A DNA stretch of 64,000 nucleotides from assembly GCA_021927905.1 (NCBI GenBank), contig BLLK01000029.1, forward strand, positions 372,001-436,000. Reading direction: 5' to 3'. A program made the translations under genes and the position numbers. This document shows positions 1 through 9,811 of this stretch, piece after piece (the stretch's first letter is position 1; the number at the start of each line of letters is the position of its first letter). The notes under the pieces are model-generated. The model was not told the DNA's origin. It saw only the letters and a list, made by a program, of their open reading frames with translations, and did not search any database. The DNA is from Chaetoceros tenuissimus (Eukaryota; Bacillariophyta; Thalassiosirophyceae; Chaetocerotales; Chaetocerotaceae).

Positions 1-749
1 GAGACCCTTTACAAAATCCAAAACTCTTCGCCGATAATGAGATTCGAAGCATGGAATCAATTATCAAACCTACAAATACATTCATCGTTTGGGCTCATTT
101 TCATCAGTATCGTTTAGATACTGATGATACACGACGTATACGCAATGTTTTCCATGATCTACCAGTTGGTTTTACCATTGATCATACAGAAAGTGGCCAT
201 CCAAATCATCTTGACGTCAAACGAACGAGTGCCAGACTTTCCAACTATGTCTCACATGGAGAGATATCTGAACATAAGGTGTCACAATGTATGAGCTACA
301 AGTTTATTCAACAAAACATTGAAAGATTCTGAATTGATACAAGGCACAACAAAAAATATTTGACATTTATTGTGCTTAACCTCTTCGAGGACGCACGCAT
401 CAATCTACGTGAAGGGAATCCATGCAAAGAGATGAAAAAGAAGTTAAGCAACAAAGAGTCACACCTTCTCTTCTTCTTCTGTTGTTGTCGTTATAAGCAA
501 CTTCGTTCAGATGCTTTTTATGAGTTGTTTGATTACATGGATAGAAAGGATTTGGACGCTTGTATCGAAACAATGCTTAATTGGCTCACTACTGAAGAAG
601 GTCGTCGAACCGTCAGAAATCTGAAAAATCAGAATTACTTCAAAGATTATCTGGAGCAGTTATACTATTTAGTATTCTGTAACATCGCTTACTGTAATTT
701 TGAAAATCCGGATAGTGAATCTCGTCCACCAGTTTACTACGAATTCTGA
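1..749 (+). CDS. Unrecognised protein, 3' part of a gene entering from the left
   Basis: The reading frame is open from base 3, before the first ATG at 51, so the gene begins outside the window. It runs to a TGA at 330-332, and the same frame is open again from 333 to the TAA-free end at 749, where it closes with TGA. A phase-0 intron from 279 (GTGTCA) to 389 (TTCGAG) would remove the inner stop and keep the frame, joining SEHK to DARINLREG; the acceptor ends in GAG, which is unusual, so this is only the best guess. The C-terminal part is charged (MDRKDLDACIETML, EEGRRTVRNLKNQ) and looks like true coding sequence. I recognise no family. The alternatives are a truncating stop at 330 with the rest decaying, or a different splice form. 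Confidence 0.45.
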
Positions 750-2002
750 ACTCCCAACATATTCAAAGTACATGTTTCTATAATAACAATAATGGTAATA
801 ATAAGATTAAAATTTGTAATTAAAAAAATTGTATTTTACTTTCATTTATCATCTAAAATTTCTTGTCATAATCGAATAATAACATTGCTCCATAGCCGGT
901 AATACTCATTGTACCTTGTCCATAGCTACATATCTTTCACAAATTTCAAATAATGTCAAACAGCCTGATTGACATTGCTCCAAATTCAAAAAGAGGCAAG
1001 GCCGACGACAACTAATCATTTCCAACAAAAACAAACACAAACAAACATAGACAATAGTGAAATGATATAATTAAGGTTCGATATTACGCTTAACAATGAA
1101 TACACGCGTGAGCCTCAGTAAAGTAAGCGTCTCCACTGAAATGGAAGGATGGTAAGAACACTATACTTTGGGGTCATTATTCACTATTCATATCTTTTCT
1201 CTTTTTGTTTAGGTTGAATACTACAACATACGATACATAAATGCCATGAAAACCTCTCTCCTATCCCAAGGCTATATGATCTATATTTATATCGACATTT
1301 AAATAGCACATCTACTACAACCAACAACAACAAAAGTGAGAAAGAATGAAACACAAATTGAATCCATACAATTCACATGACCGTCACTCACACTATTACA
1401 TGCATTGTTCTAAGGACCGTGTAAAACTTCACATACTCAAAATGAACGACACTAACAGAAACTTGAAGGTCTGAGTAATAAAAATATATTGAAACAAATT
1501 GTCATTGGTAGTAGTTGGATAGTTCACCAAAAACTATCTACTACTTTCACCACAAAGACAAAAAAATATTTGGTGGGTGGTGAACAATGAAAGTTAATCT
1601 TTCTGGGATTCAAAATTCAAAATGATTGTACAAGACTACATAGGCCAGCCATACAAATTTTCCTTTCGCCAATGACGGGTTTTCTTGGCTAAGTGACATG
1701 GTTTTGAGGCTAATTTAGTATAAGAATAAATAATAGGTTACTGCATCTGTAAATATAATAGGTTCCCAAACCTCTTACTCCGTCTGAATAGAATAGTTAG
1801 AAAATAGGTATGATATTTTTTCTCCTATCCCCATTTCTATCGGTTTTATTTTTGCGGATAGACCCGTACGTACTTAATACTTATTATGGTCTTCTGTCCA
1901 AAGTACTTATGTGAGACTAAGCCTAATAAGCATCAACAACAACAACCACTATCGCAACTTCGTGCTCCCATAATACTACAAATCAATAGTTTCAGCAAAA
2001 AA
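750..2002. other. Intergenic region, no gene seen
   Basis: AT-rich DNA with many stops in all frames. It should hold the promoter of the ARP4-like gene. Apart from one hairpin at 1508-1544 I see no structure. ATG codons upstream in frame with ARP4 exist at 1886, but the conserved start is at 2003. Confidence 0.5.
1508..1544. repeat. Imperfect inverted repeat (hairpin)
   Basis: GATAGTT at 1518-1524 pairs with AACTATC at 1532-1538 around a 7-base loop. GTAGTA at 1508-1513 then pairs with TACTAC at 1539-1544, leaving a 4-base bulge on the left arm. It lies mid-intergenic and its role is unknown; chance is possible in AT-rich DNA, though 13 pairs is long. Confidence 0.45.
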
Positions 2003-3667
2003 ATGTACTGTGGAGACGAGACAGGATCGTTTATTGGAGAGTTGACTTCATCCTCGTGTCGCTTTGGATATGGAGGAGAGGATTGTCCCAAGTCTGTCCT
2101 TTCATCTTTCATGTACAAAGACGGCACAATACCTGTATCTACAAATAAATGTTACTACCTCAAATATTTAAAAGACAACAAAACAGGCGACAAAACCAGT
2201 TTGCAAGATGAAGATATAGTTCCAATTTTCCAATCATATCCTCGGAGAAATACTGAAAATTCAAAAATCACAGATATATCTGCATCCACCGATCCTAATG
2301 ATTACCTCAACAATGGATACATTGAAAATTTTGATGCATGGGAAAATGCATGGCATAAATCTTTTCAAGCTTTAAATGTGAATAGAAAAAACAAGCATAC
2401 GTCGGGTGGGAAGTTTGTTCAAACTAAAAGGAAGTTTTCATCAGGTATTCAATCTAGTACAATTTCATCAACACAAGAAAATGAGAGTGGTGAAATTATA
2501 CACCCCATTCTTGCCATAGATCATGGAAATACTCATCTATCACCAGAACTCTTTACTGGCGAAAAATATAATAATGCCATTATTGAAAAACAAAAAAACA
2601 CCATGTTGGAAATTTTGTATGAATCATTGTCTGCTCCAGCTACCTTCATAGCTCCTTCGCCAATGTTGGCTTCGTTTGGCAATGGCCGTCAGACAAGTTT
2701 AGTGGTTGATATTGGTGCCGGTGGTACAAGAGTCACACCAATTGTTGATGGTCTCATTTTGCAACAGGCACAAAGAAGAAATGGGAGAGGAGGCGATTGG
2801 CTCGGTGCTATTCAAGAGCGTGTTGTACAAGACATCATTTTGAAGAAAACTAAGAATCAAGGTAATGTGAAAGCTATTTTACCAAGGTACGCGCTTGGTT
2901 TGAGTCCAAAGCATTTAGAAAATGTTCGAACGTCGATGTTTCATCAGATGGCTATCAGGGACTGTATGTATGAAATGAAGACCGCTCCACATGTGAATGG
3001 AGTTGCTTTTTATAGAAATGATGAATGGACTATCCCATTTCTGAAGCCAAAGGATGAAGATGATGAAGACATGCAAGAGACTCAAATGGAAGTGGAGGAC
3101 GACGAAGATAAAAATGAAAGTGAATCCGATGACGAAGATGAAGAAGAGAATGTTGACTACGACACAGTATCCAAGAAGAGTTATTATTTACCAGATGGAA
3201 CAAAGATTTCATTGGAAAAGACAAAAGATGGAAAAGATCTCTGCAGGCTCAATGAATTACTTTTTGCTTCGGAGCTTCCATTTTCTTCCAAATCTTCTAG
3301 TGAGACCACTTCTAAGGCACGTCCAGTGACTCACTCTGATCTCCCCATCCATGAACTCATCAAAGATTCATTATCTGCAGTTGCAGATGCTGATGTAAGG
3401 AAGGAATTATGTGGTAATATTATTTTGACAGGTGCAGCGTCTCTTGTCACCAATATCGAGCAAAGACTATCACTGGAAACTCAGTATCTTGTACCGGGAA
3501 TGTATAAATGCAAGGTAATCGCCTCTCGAAATTCTGTAGAACGAAGATATGCGTCATGGATTGGGGCTAGTGTATTGTCGAGTTTAGGAAGTTTTCAGCA
3601 GCTTTGGTTGAGCAGAAGAGAGTATGAAGAGTATGGGACCACTTTAGCTTCTCAGAGATTTCCATAA
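2003..3667 (+). CDS. ARP4: Actin-related protein, ARP4/BAF53-like
   Basis: A single-exon gene of 554 residues from the ATG at 2003. The start MYCGDETGS...FGYGGEDCPK aligns with the YGGDEVGALVFDIGS...AGYAGEDCPK start typical of ARP4 (BAF53/ACTL6A), which is why I prefer this ATG to the in-frame one 39 codons upstream. The actin fold continues with LVVDIGAGGTRVTPIVDG (phosphate-2 loop and following strand), IILTGAASLVTNIEQRL, and a C-terminal ERRYASWIGASVLSSLG, the counterpart of actin's 'AWIGGSILASL'. The first phosphate loop (GELTSSSCRFG) lacks the actin consensus, as in many nuclear ARPs, so ATP handling may differ. An acidic insert of about 40 residues, rich in D and E, sits near residues 350-390. 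In other eukaryotes ARP4 is a subunit of the INO80, SWR1 and NuA4 nuclear complexes. Assignment to ARP4 rather than another nuclear ARP rests mainly on the N-terminus. Confidence 0.8.
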   Translation: MYCGDETGSFIGELTSSSCRFGYGGEDCPKSVLSSFMYKDGTIPVSTNKCYYLKYLKDNKTGDKTSLQDEDIVPIFQSYPRRNTENSKITDISASTDPNDYLNNGYIENFDAWENAWHKSFQALNVNRKNKHTSGGKFVQTKRKFSSGIQSSTISSTQENESGEIIHPILAIDHGNTHLSPELFTGEKYNNAIIEKQKNTMLEILYESLSAPATFIAPSPMLASFGNGRQTSLVVDIGAGGTRVTPIVDGLILQQAQRRNGRGGDWLGAIQERVVQDIILKKTKNQGNVKAILPRYALGLSPKHLENVRTSMFHQMAIRDCMYEMKTAPHVNGVAFYRNDEWTIPFLKPKDEDDEDMQETQMEVEDDEDKNESESDDEDEEENVDYDTVSKKSYYLPDGTKISLEKTKDGKDLCRLNELLFASELPFSSKSSSETTSKARPVTHSDLPIHELIKDSLSAVADADVRKELCGNIILTGAASLVTNIEQRLSLETQYLVPGMYKCKVIASRNSVERRYASWIGASVLSSLGSFQQLWLSRREYEEYGTTLASQRFP

Positions 3668-3983
3668 AAAAATTTTAGTACATATAATTAATTTTATAAT
3701 TATCTGGATTACCAGCATCGATAGCAACTGGTAAATCATCCAGCTTTTCATTATTTAATTTCAATTATATCTAGTCTAGTACTTTATAAACAAAACGGAT
3801 AAAACCGCCCTTCCATAACGGACTTTTGCGAACGTTACTTTTTGTACATAAGAGTACGTACGCATTTTTTTTTAAATTCACATCCTGAATTTCTTGCATT
3901 TTATGCATTGTTCATTGCAAATTGTTCACATTTTCTGCAGGCATCTACATTGAACCAAAAGATCTAACTACATATTAGTTCTT

Positions 3984-5494
3984 TTGAAAATAGTATATGT
4001 GGATTCTTTATGTTCAAAACTAAGAAAACGTCAATCACGCATTTTTAACATCTTCAACAGTCCAACATTGATTGCAATGACAAACTCAACAAATTGGCCT
4101 TTGCGAAGAAGGAATGCTAGTAGGAAAACTCTAAGTTTGCCCACGATTGCCATCATCTTGATGATAGCATATCTGCTATTGACTATTTTTCATCATATTT
4201 CTTTTTTCTCATCGGTCCATTCTGGTATTGACTCCAAGAGAAATCAGAATGAAGCTTTGAATAGTGGGAAGTTCATACCCACATTACGAAATAAAAAGAT
4301 TCTCATAGAAATCACTACTGTCGGCCAATCGCAATATGCATACTTTGAGAATGTACTAGACTCTTTTCGAGATTTATGTGAAGCTGGTGCAAAAGTTTCA
4401 TTGCATATTACAACGACTAATTGCGATCCGAAACCAAAAGAAGGAGATCCAGAGTGTCCACTATATGGCCAATCTAGTGAAGAAACACTTGAAAATAATT
4501 ACTCTGTTGAAAAAATTGATCAATTGAATGAACGTATGAGGTGTCGCGATCCAGATGGAGAATTAGATGTGAGTGTGCGTCTGATATCGCCTGAATGGGG
4601 AAAACAGGTTGTCGATAATCATCGTCATGTATTTTACGACCGTATCAATGATGGCTATGACCTCTTTATACATTCCGAAGAAGACGAAAGAATCCGGCCC
4701 ACAAATGTTCTTGCATTTATGGATGAAATGAATAAGTTGAGAAATCTCGTAGGAAAAAATGTAAGTCAATGATTGGAACGAAGCTCATACAATAATGTGA
4801 ACAGGACAGTCCTTACTTCATCATTTTCAATTTTTAGCGTATTGCAGATTATTCCATTGGATTCTTGAGATATGAGAACCAGATGGTACGTTCTGATAAA
4901 CGTAGAGTTGTATGGGAATTTGAATGGGGAAATGAAGTTGCACAAACCATTAGTCACCCTGGTATCGAGGGTAGATATTTTACTTCTCCTCCTAAACATC
5001 ACCAAGGAATGTTCATGGCAACAAGAGAGCAACTAATTGCTTGGAAAACAAGAGGTCCTAACTGTAAATTTGATCGACCAGTCAGAAGATATGGATATCA
5101 TCGAGAACGGACATCAGGGGCAATGGATTTATACGATGAAGATTTCTGCAATGTCACTCAATTGCTTCCTTTGGACTCACTGGAAGATTTATACATACAT
5201 CATATGCCGGATAAGAACAATCAACGTTTACCTAAACGTGTCGTTCCCACTTTGGACTTACACAAGAGAAGAATGGGAGTATTGCTGAAAAATGATCCAT
5301 ACAAAAAGCTGTGGGTTGACGAATATGGAAGATACAATGGAATAAAGATGTTCATTGACGAAAGAAACAGTACACTATCTCTTCCATTCGACTTAACCAA
5401 TTATAAGAATTATGTCTCAAGAGGCGGCATGCTCACCAAAGAAGAGCGAGAAGAATGGGAATACGTTCAAGTAGATAAGGAAGAGGAAAACTGA
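3984..5494 (+). CDS. Golgi-type glycosyltransferase-like type II membrane protein
   Basis: Two exons, 3984-4760 and 4838-5494, are joined across a 77-bp phase-0 intron (GTAAGT...TTTTTAG), giving 477 residues, or 446 if the ATG at 4077 is used. Near the N-terminus a basic stretch (RRRNASRK) precedes one hydrophobic segment (LPTIAIILMIAYLLLTIF), the layout of a type II signal anchor. The lumenal part begins with KKILIEITTVG and contains DGYDLFIHSEEDERI, an acidic cluster placed like the metal-binding DxD region of GT-A enzymes, then FLRYE, a conserved-looking HHQGMFMATREQLIAW segment and VRRYGYHRERTSGAMDLY. I infer a sugar transferase of the secretory pathway; I cannot name the CAZy family or the substrate. 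Another GT-like protein lies at 49.5-53.5 kb but shows no clear overall similarity by eye. Confidence 0.65.
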
Positions 5495-5650
5495 AATCCA
5501 ACTAAACAATATCTGACGCCTTTTGTTGTATCGTCATAACTATTCTTATTTCTAGTCATATTTGTTGTCATGAAAATAGGTGTGCACAGCCGTCTTTTGT
5601 GATGCACATTTTCTTCACTATTTTGAGTTGAAAACCATTCAATGAAGTCA

Positions 5651-6485
5651 CTATTGAATGCCAAACCTTTTCTTGAGTTGCTCTAATGTCATGACTTCGC
5701 CTAGACTAGAGGATGACTTTTGGTTTCTTTTCATGGAAACGTAATCAAATAGGTTCGAAAAGAAGCCACTTTTGTTCTTTTTCATATTAGGAGTCTTGAT
5801 ACAATCATATTTTGGTGGAGTGGCCATCCATTTGCCATCTTTCATCATATGCATTCGGTCGCTATGAAAGTGTTCAATATATTTCTCAGCTCTGACGACT
5901 CGAAAAAGTGGTGCAAATTTTATTGCTTCTTCGTGATCACTGAATTTGAAGTCAAACGTATTGTTCAAGTATTCTTCTAGAGAGGATGGGTACTTCAAAT
6001 TTGAGTCCATATCATAAACTGTCGCATCCATCACCTGCTTTCCTTTCTTCATTCTTTTTCTAGATAATATTAATATCACATGATAATCCCAAAAACATGG
6101 TTTGAGCGGATGTTCGCTTGCCACTTGATATAGCATTGGACAACATCTGAAATAGAAGAAATCTCTGTTAGGTACATGAATTCAATATAAAAATCATGTC
6201 ATTATAATCTGGTATCACTTACTTTTCCTCATTTGATACAAATACTACATAATATTGTTCATTCTCTTTACTAGCTTCTCTGCCTACGTCTCCTGTAGAT
6301 CCAAATAACCTCCTGTAAGCTAGACGCCAAACATTTTCTTCGCAATAGCAAGCATTCCTCAACTTTTTCTCTGTAGGACATGCCAATGAAGAGGAAGCAG
6401 CACTATTCGTGTCTTCATCTGAACTCAAGTTGACATTTGAATTCAAGTTCACGTTTGACACCTGTCTTTCAAATAGCATTCTCAA
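5651..6485 (-). CDS. NTAQ1: Protein N-terminal glutamine amidohydrolase
   Basis: Two exons, 6485-6223 and 6146-5651, with a 76-bp phase-2 intron, give 252 residues. NTAQ1 removes the side-chain amide of N-terminal Gln, making Glu, which feeds the Arg/N-degron pathway. The family signature is clear: ACYCEENVW holds the catalytic Cys, YYVVFVSNEEK follows, then FWDYHVILIL with the catalytic His, ATVYDMDSNLKYP with the Asp, and FRVVRAEKYIEHFHSDRMHM. DGKWMATPPKYDCI matches the conserved W-x-PPP-Y-C-I segment. Splicing joins SNEEK to CCPMLYQV exactly where the family is continuous, which supports the intron. The N-terminus (about 40 residues, rich in S and N) and a Lys/Ser-rich insert before the last helix are extra. 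The protein is probably soluble in cytosol or nucleus. Confidence 0.93.
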
Positions 6486-7502
6486 AGTCGAATTCTGTAT
6501 TTGTCTGTATCTTCGTACGATTGTTCTAAATTAAGTAGCTGATTGTATTTTACTTGTATGCAAGCTCTGAAGCCTCCTCAGCCTACTGATGTATTCCAAT
6601 ATTAATGGGTTCGGAGTGCACTATCACAAATTGGAGTAGTTTTTCAATGTGACTCTTTAGCGCACTTAGTTTGTTCCACATTATTCTCATTTGTGTCTGG
6701 GGAGACATATCGCTTACTTGTTGTGCTCGATGTCAACGCCTTCATTGCCAAATTTGAAAATTGACAGTGGCTCATATCCCATTTTCATACGGGGATATAC
6801 GTACATGAAGAACAGAGCTAAAGATCTCGTTCAGAAGAGCGCAATGCCAATGGAACAAGGGAACGATAGCTGCTCTTTGAATAAAATTAAGTGGACCGAC
6901 ACTGGACCGACACTGGACTGCATACCGAACCGACGTAATTCAAAGACTAGCATAAAATAGAGCTTGTGGTAGATATTTGAATTGGATGAGCTTCGATACT
7001 ACGTAGTACTGCACGTACAATCTTCTTGAGAAAGTGGTGAAGAACATCGAACGTTTTCATAATGTATGCAGAAATGGTCCTGAATTAATTATATTTCAAC
7101 TTTTTATTGCATTAATAAATCACATATTGTATTTTTACTTTATTTTAGTCTACTTCATTTCTATGAATTCAAATTTGTGAATGATGAGTGCCTGCACTAT
7201 TATTAAAAAAATAAAATCTCTCTCCCCACGATAAAAATGTACTACAAAGTAATTTGCAACCAACCGTACATGGTTGGGAATGCTCCTCTCTTCCTCCAAC
7301 AAAAACTACACGCAACACGAACGTGTTGTTTTGTTGTTTTCATGTTTCATTTTTCTTTCATCTCCTCTCTTCTTCTATTGCATCTCTGCTCTTATACTTT
7401 TACTCGACTTCCATATTCTCCATATACACATATGCGGATTGAGTAGACCGAACAGTCAAAGATAAATAGGCGCATTCTAAAGTAATAAATTTCAGTCAAA
7501 AA
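6486..7502. other. Divergent intergenic region between NTAQ1 and the AGC kinase
   Basis: About 1 kb that should carry both promoters. An open frame of 89 codons at 6691-6960 has no recognisable protein character and spans a short tandem repeat, so I do not call it a gene. T/C-rich sequence at 7325-7400 just before the kinase may be 5' UTR. Confidence 0.5.
6892..6918. repeat. Short 11-bp tandem repeat
   Basis: TGGACCGACAC occurs twice in a row (6892-6902 and 6903-6913) followed by a partial third copy. It is the only repeat in this spacer. Confidence 0.7.
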
Positions 7503-9803
7503 ATGGAAATTGCTCCTGATCCATCAAATGACCTGTCAGATTCCGATCATGCAACGAAAGACCAATTGAAGGAGGATAACACTACAGATGCTGACAATAA
7601 AACAGGTGAAGATGAAGACTTTCAATCTTTTGCAGAAAATGCCAAATCTACTGATCAAAGAGATGAAGATGTTGCTTCTGTAAAAGAAGACAGCTTGGAA
7701 CATGATAATAAACCCAGTGTTTCTGAGACACCTCAACAAAGCACTCAAGGTGAACCAACAAACGAACAAAATAATAATTCAAATGAAATGGAGAAAAAGA
7801 GATATGTCACTACTCAGGACTTTGAATTACTAAAGTGTGTAGGTATGGGGGCGTTTGGGAAAGTACTTCAAGTGAAAAACAAGAAAAGCAAACAGATTTT
7901 AGCAATGAAAATCATATCCAAGCGCCTCATCAATAGGAAAACTTCATATGTCGAGAATATTCATGCTGAACGTGATATTCTTACAAAAATAAGACACCCA
8001 TTTGTTGTAACTATGCATTGCTCTTTCCAAACTAAGGAAAAATTGTTCATCATCATGGACTTTCTCGCTGGGGGAGAACTCTTTTTACGGTTAGGGCGGG
8101 AAGGCATCTTTCTTGAATCTACCGCACAATTTTACATAGGAGAAATAGTTTTGGCTCTTGAACATCTTCATTCTCGAGGAATTTTACATCGTGATTTAAA
8201 GCCAGAAAATATTTTATTAGGGACTGATGGTCATTGTTGCTTAACCGACTTTGGACTTGCTAAGGACTTTCAATGGGAAGAAGAGGGGGAAAATGAAGAT
8301 GAAAAGGCATTGACAGTATGTGGAACACAGGAATATATGGCCCCAGAAATGATTGCAAAGAAAGGATACACAAAAGCAGCAGATTGGTGGTCGCTGGGAT
8401 GTATTGCGTATGAAATGCTTAGTGGTAATCCACCTTTTGAATCAAAAAAAGGTGCTAAGGATCTATTTCGCAAGATCATGAATCAAAAAGTTAAGATGCC
8501 AGATGGTTCATCCGCTGGTGCTTGTAAATTATTGAAGGGATTATTGAATCGAAATGCGTCAGCTAGACTTGGTGCTGCGAAAGGAACAATGTTTCAAGTG
8601 GGAGGTGTAGCTCAAGTCAAAGAAATGCAATTTTTCGAAGGTTTGGATTGGATACTGCTTGAAAAGAAAGAAATCGACCCACCGATGACTGCTCATGTAG
8701 ATAATGATGAAGATCTGCGTCATTTCTATGATGAATTCACTCAGATGACTCTACCTCGATCGGTTAAAATGATGACAGAAGATAACTTCAAGCCGAAGAA
8801 TTGCCAGTCCGAACACTTTAAGGGATTTTCATTTATTCAACACGACTTTGAATTACCCGAAAGAACTTCTGAACATCATGATCATTATTGGAATAATCCT
8901 GAAGGGGATGGTGAATCTTTGTCAGAATGTGCATCAATGCTAGAAGAGCCAGGGAAAGAAAGTGTACAAATGAAGCCAACATTACAGTCTACACCTGAGG
9001 AAACTCCTGTCAAGAAAAAACGTCCTCCTCGTAAGAAGAAGAAAAAAGGACAGATTTCAACTCCCCATAATGGAGTTGCAACTGATGTATCGGTAGCTAC
9101 AAATCAATCTGACTCCAAATCAAAGCCGACTGATGTATCGGTAGCTACAAATCAATCCGATTCTATCTCAGTGGCCGATAAATCACCATCACACGTTGTT
9201 AGTACTATACAGACACAATCTGAAATGAAAGAAAAGGAAAAAATAACAAAAAAAGAGCAAATTGATACAAATATAACAGCAACAGTTACCAAAAAGAAGG
9301 CTGTCTGGGAGACAGTGAAAGTAAAGCCTGCAACTAAAGCGAAGCCAATCCCTCAAGCTCCGATGCAGCAGAAACCAAAAAGTGCATCGCTAAGTGTCAA
9401 TGCCAAATCTTGGACCCCAGTTAACTCTACACCAAAATATACCCCCGTAGTTTCCACCTCAAATCAAATGTTCCCGGGAAAATGGGCTCAGGTGGGTAAA
9501 GCAGATCAGTCAACTCCAAGACATTCTCCTGCTTCAGGTGGATCCTCTAGCGACTGGAGACATCACAGAATGAATCCTCCATCCACTGATTGGCGAAATC
9601 ATCAAATGCCATTAAGACCCCAAAAACCGCCTGTGCGACCGCAAAGGGTCCAACCTAGTATATCTGATCAGCAAGCTTTTCCGTCTCTTGGTGACTTCCC
9701 ATCACTAGGAGGGAATAAAGAAAAGCAAAAGAAGATAACGCCTACGGGTTCATGGTCCGCAAAGTCAGCAGCTCCACAAGTTTGGGGTAAAAAACAAACA
9801 TAA
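7503..9803 (+). CDS. AGC-family Ser/Thr protein kinase (S6K/RSK-like) with long C-terminal tail
   Basis: A single-exon gene of 766 residues. An acidic, low-complexity N-terminus of about 100 residues is followed by a complete kinase domain at roughly 107-385: GMGAFGKV glycine loop, AMKII lysine, HRDLKPEN catalytic loop, TDFGLAKDF Mg-binding loop, TVCGTQEYMAPE activation segment, and DWWSLGCIAYEM. AGC features follow the domain: a turn-like TLPRSV and a hydrophobic motif around FKGFSFIQHDFE, close to the S6K/RSK form. All catalytic residues are present, so an active kinase is expected. The last 280 residues are unusual for the family: a lysine run (PPRKKKKK), two copies of TDVSVATNQSDS, two DWR-H--M units, and a FPSLGDFPSLGG motif near the end. 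Its stop is only 8 bp from that of the opposing coiled-coil gene. A TOR- or PDK1-controlled role is inference from the family only. Confidence 0.9.
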   Translation: MEIAPDPSNDLSDSDHATKDQLKEDNTTDADNKTGEDEDFQSFAENAKSTDQRDEDVASVKEDSLEHDNKPSVSETPQQSTQGEPTNEQNNNSNEMEKKRYVTTQDFELLKCVGMGAFGKVLQVKNKKSKQILAMKIISKRLINRKTSYVENIHAERDILTKIRHPFVVTMHCSFQTKEKLFIIMDFLAGGELFLRLGREGIFLESTAQFYIGEIVLALEHLHSRGILHRDLKPENILLGTDGHCCLTDFGLAKDFQWEEEGENEDEKALTVCGTQEYMAPEMIAKKGYTKAADWWSLGCIAYEMLSGNPPFESKKGAKDLFRKIMNQKVKMPDGSSAGACKLLKGLLNRNASARLGAAKGTMFQVGGVAQVKEMQFFEGLDWILLEKKEIDPPMTAHVDNDEDLRHFYDEFTQMTLPRSVKMMTEDNFKPKNCQSEHFKGFSFIQHDFELPERTSEHHDHYWNNPEGDGESLSECASMLEEPGKESVQMKPTLQSTPEETPVKKKRPPRKKKKKGQISTPHNGVATDVSVATNQSDSKSKPTDVSVATNQSDSISVADKSPSHVVSTIQTQSEMKEKEKITKKEQIDTNITATVTKKKAVWETVKVKPATKAKPIPQAPMQQKPKSASLSVNAKSWTPVNSTPKYTPVVSTSNQMFPGKWAQVGKADQSTPRHSPASGGSSSDWRHHRMNPPSTDWRNHQMPLRPQKPPVRPQRVQPSISDQQAFPSLGDFPSLGGNKEKQKKITPTGSWSAKSAAPQVWGKKQT

Positions 9804-9811
9804 TCAAATAA

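Noticed and set aside
330-332. TGA as a selenocysteine codon
   Set aside because: No SECIS-like stem is apparent downstream and no selenoprotein family fits; an intron or truncation explains it better.
6691-6960. An 89-codon frame in the NTAQ1-kinase spacer
   Set aside because: It has no recognisable composition and includes an 11-bp tandem repeat; likely chance.
7237-7465. Three overlapping short frames rich in Phe, Ser and Leu before the kinase
   Set aside because: T/C-rich leader sequence gives open frames in all three phases.
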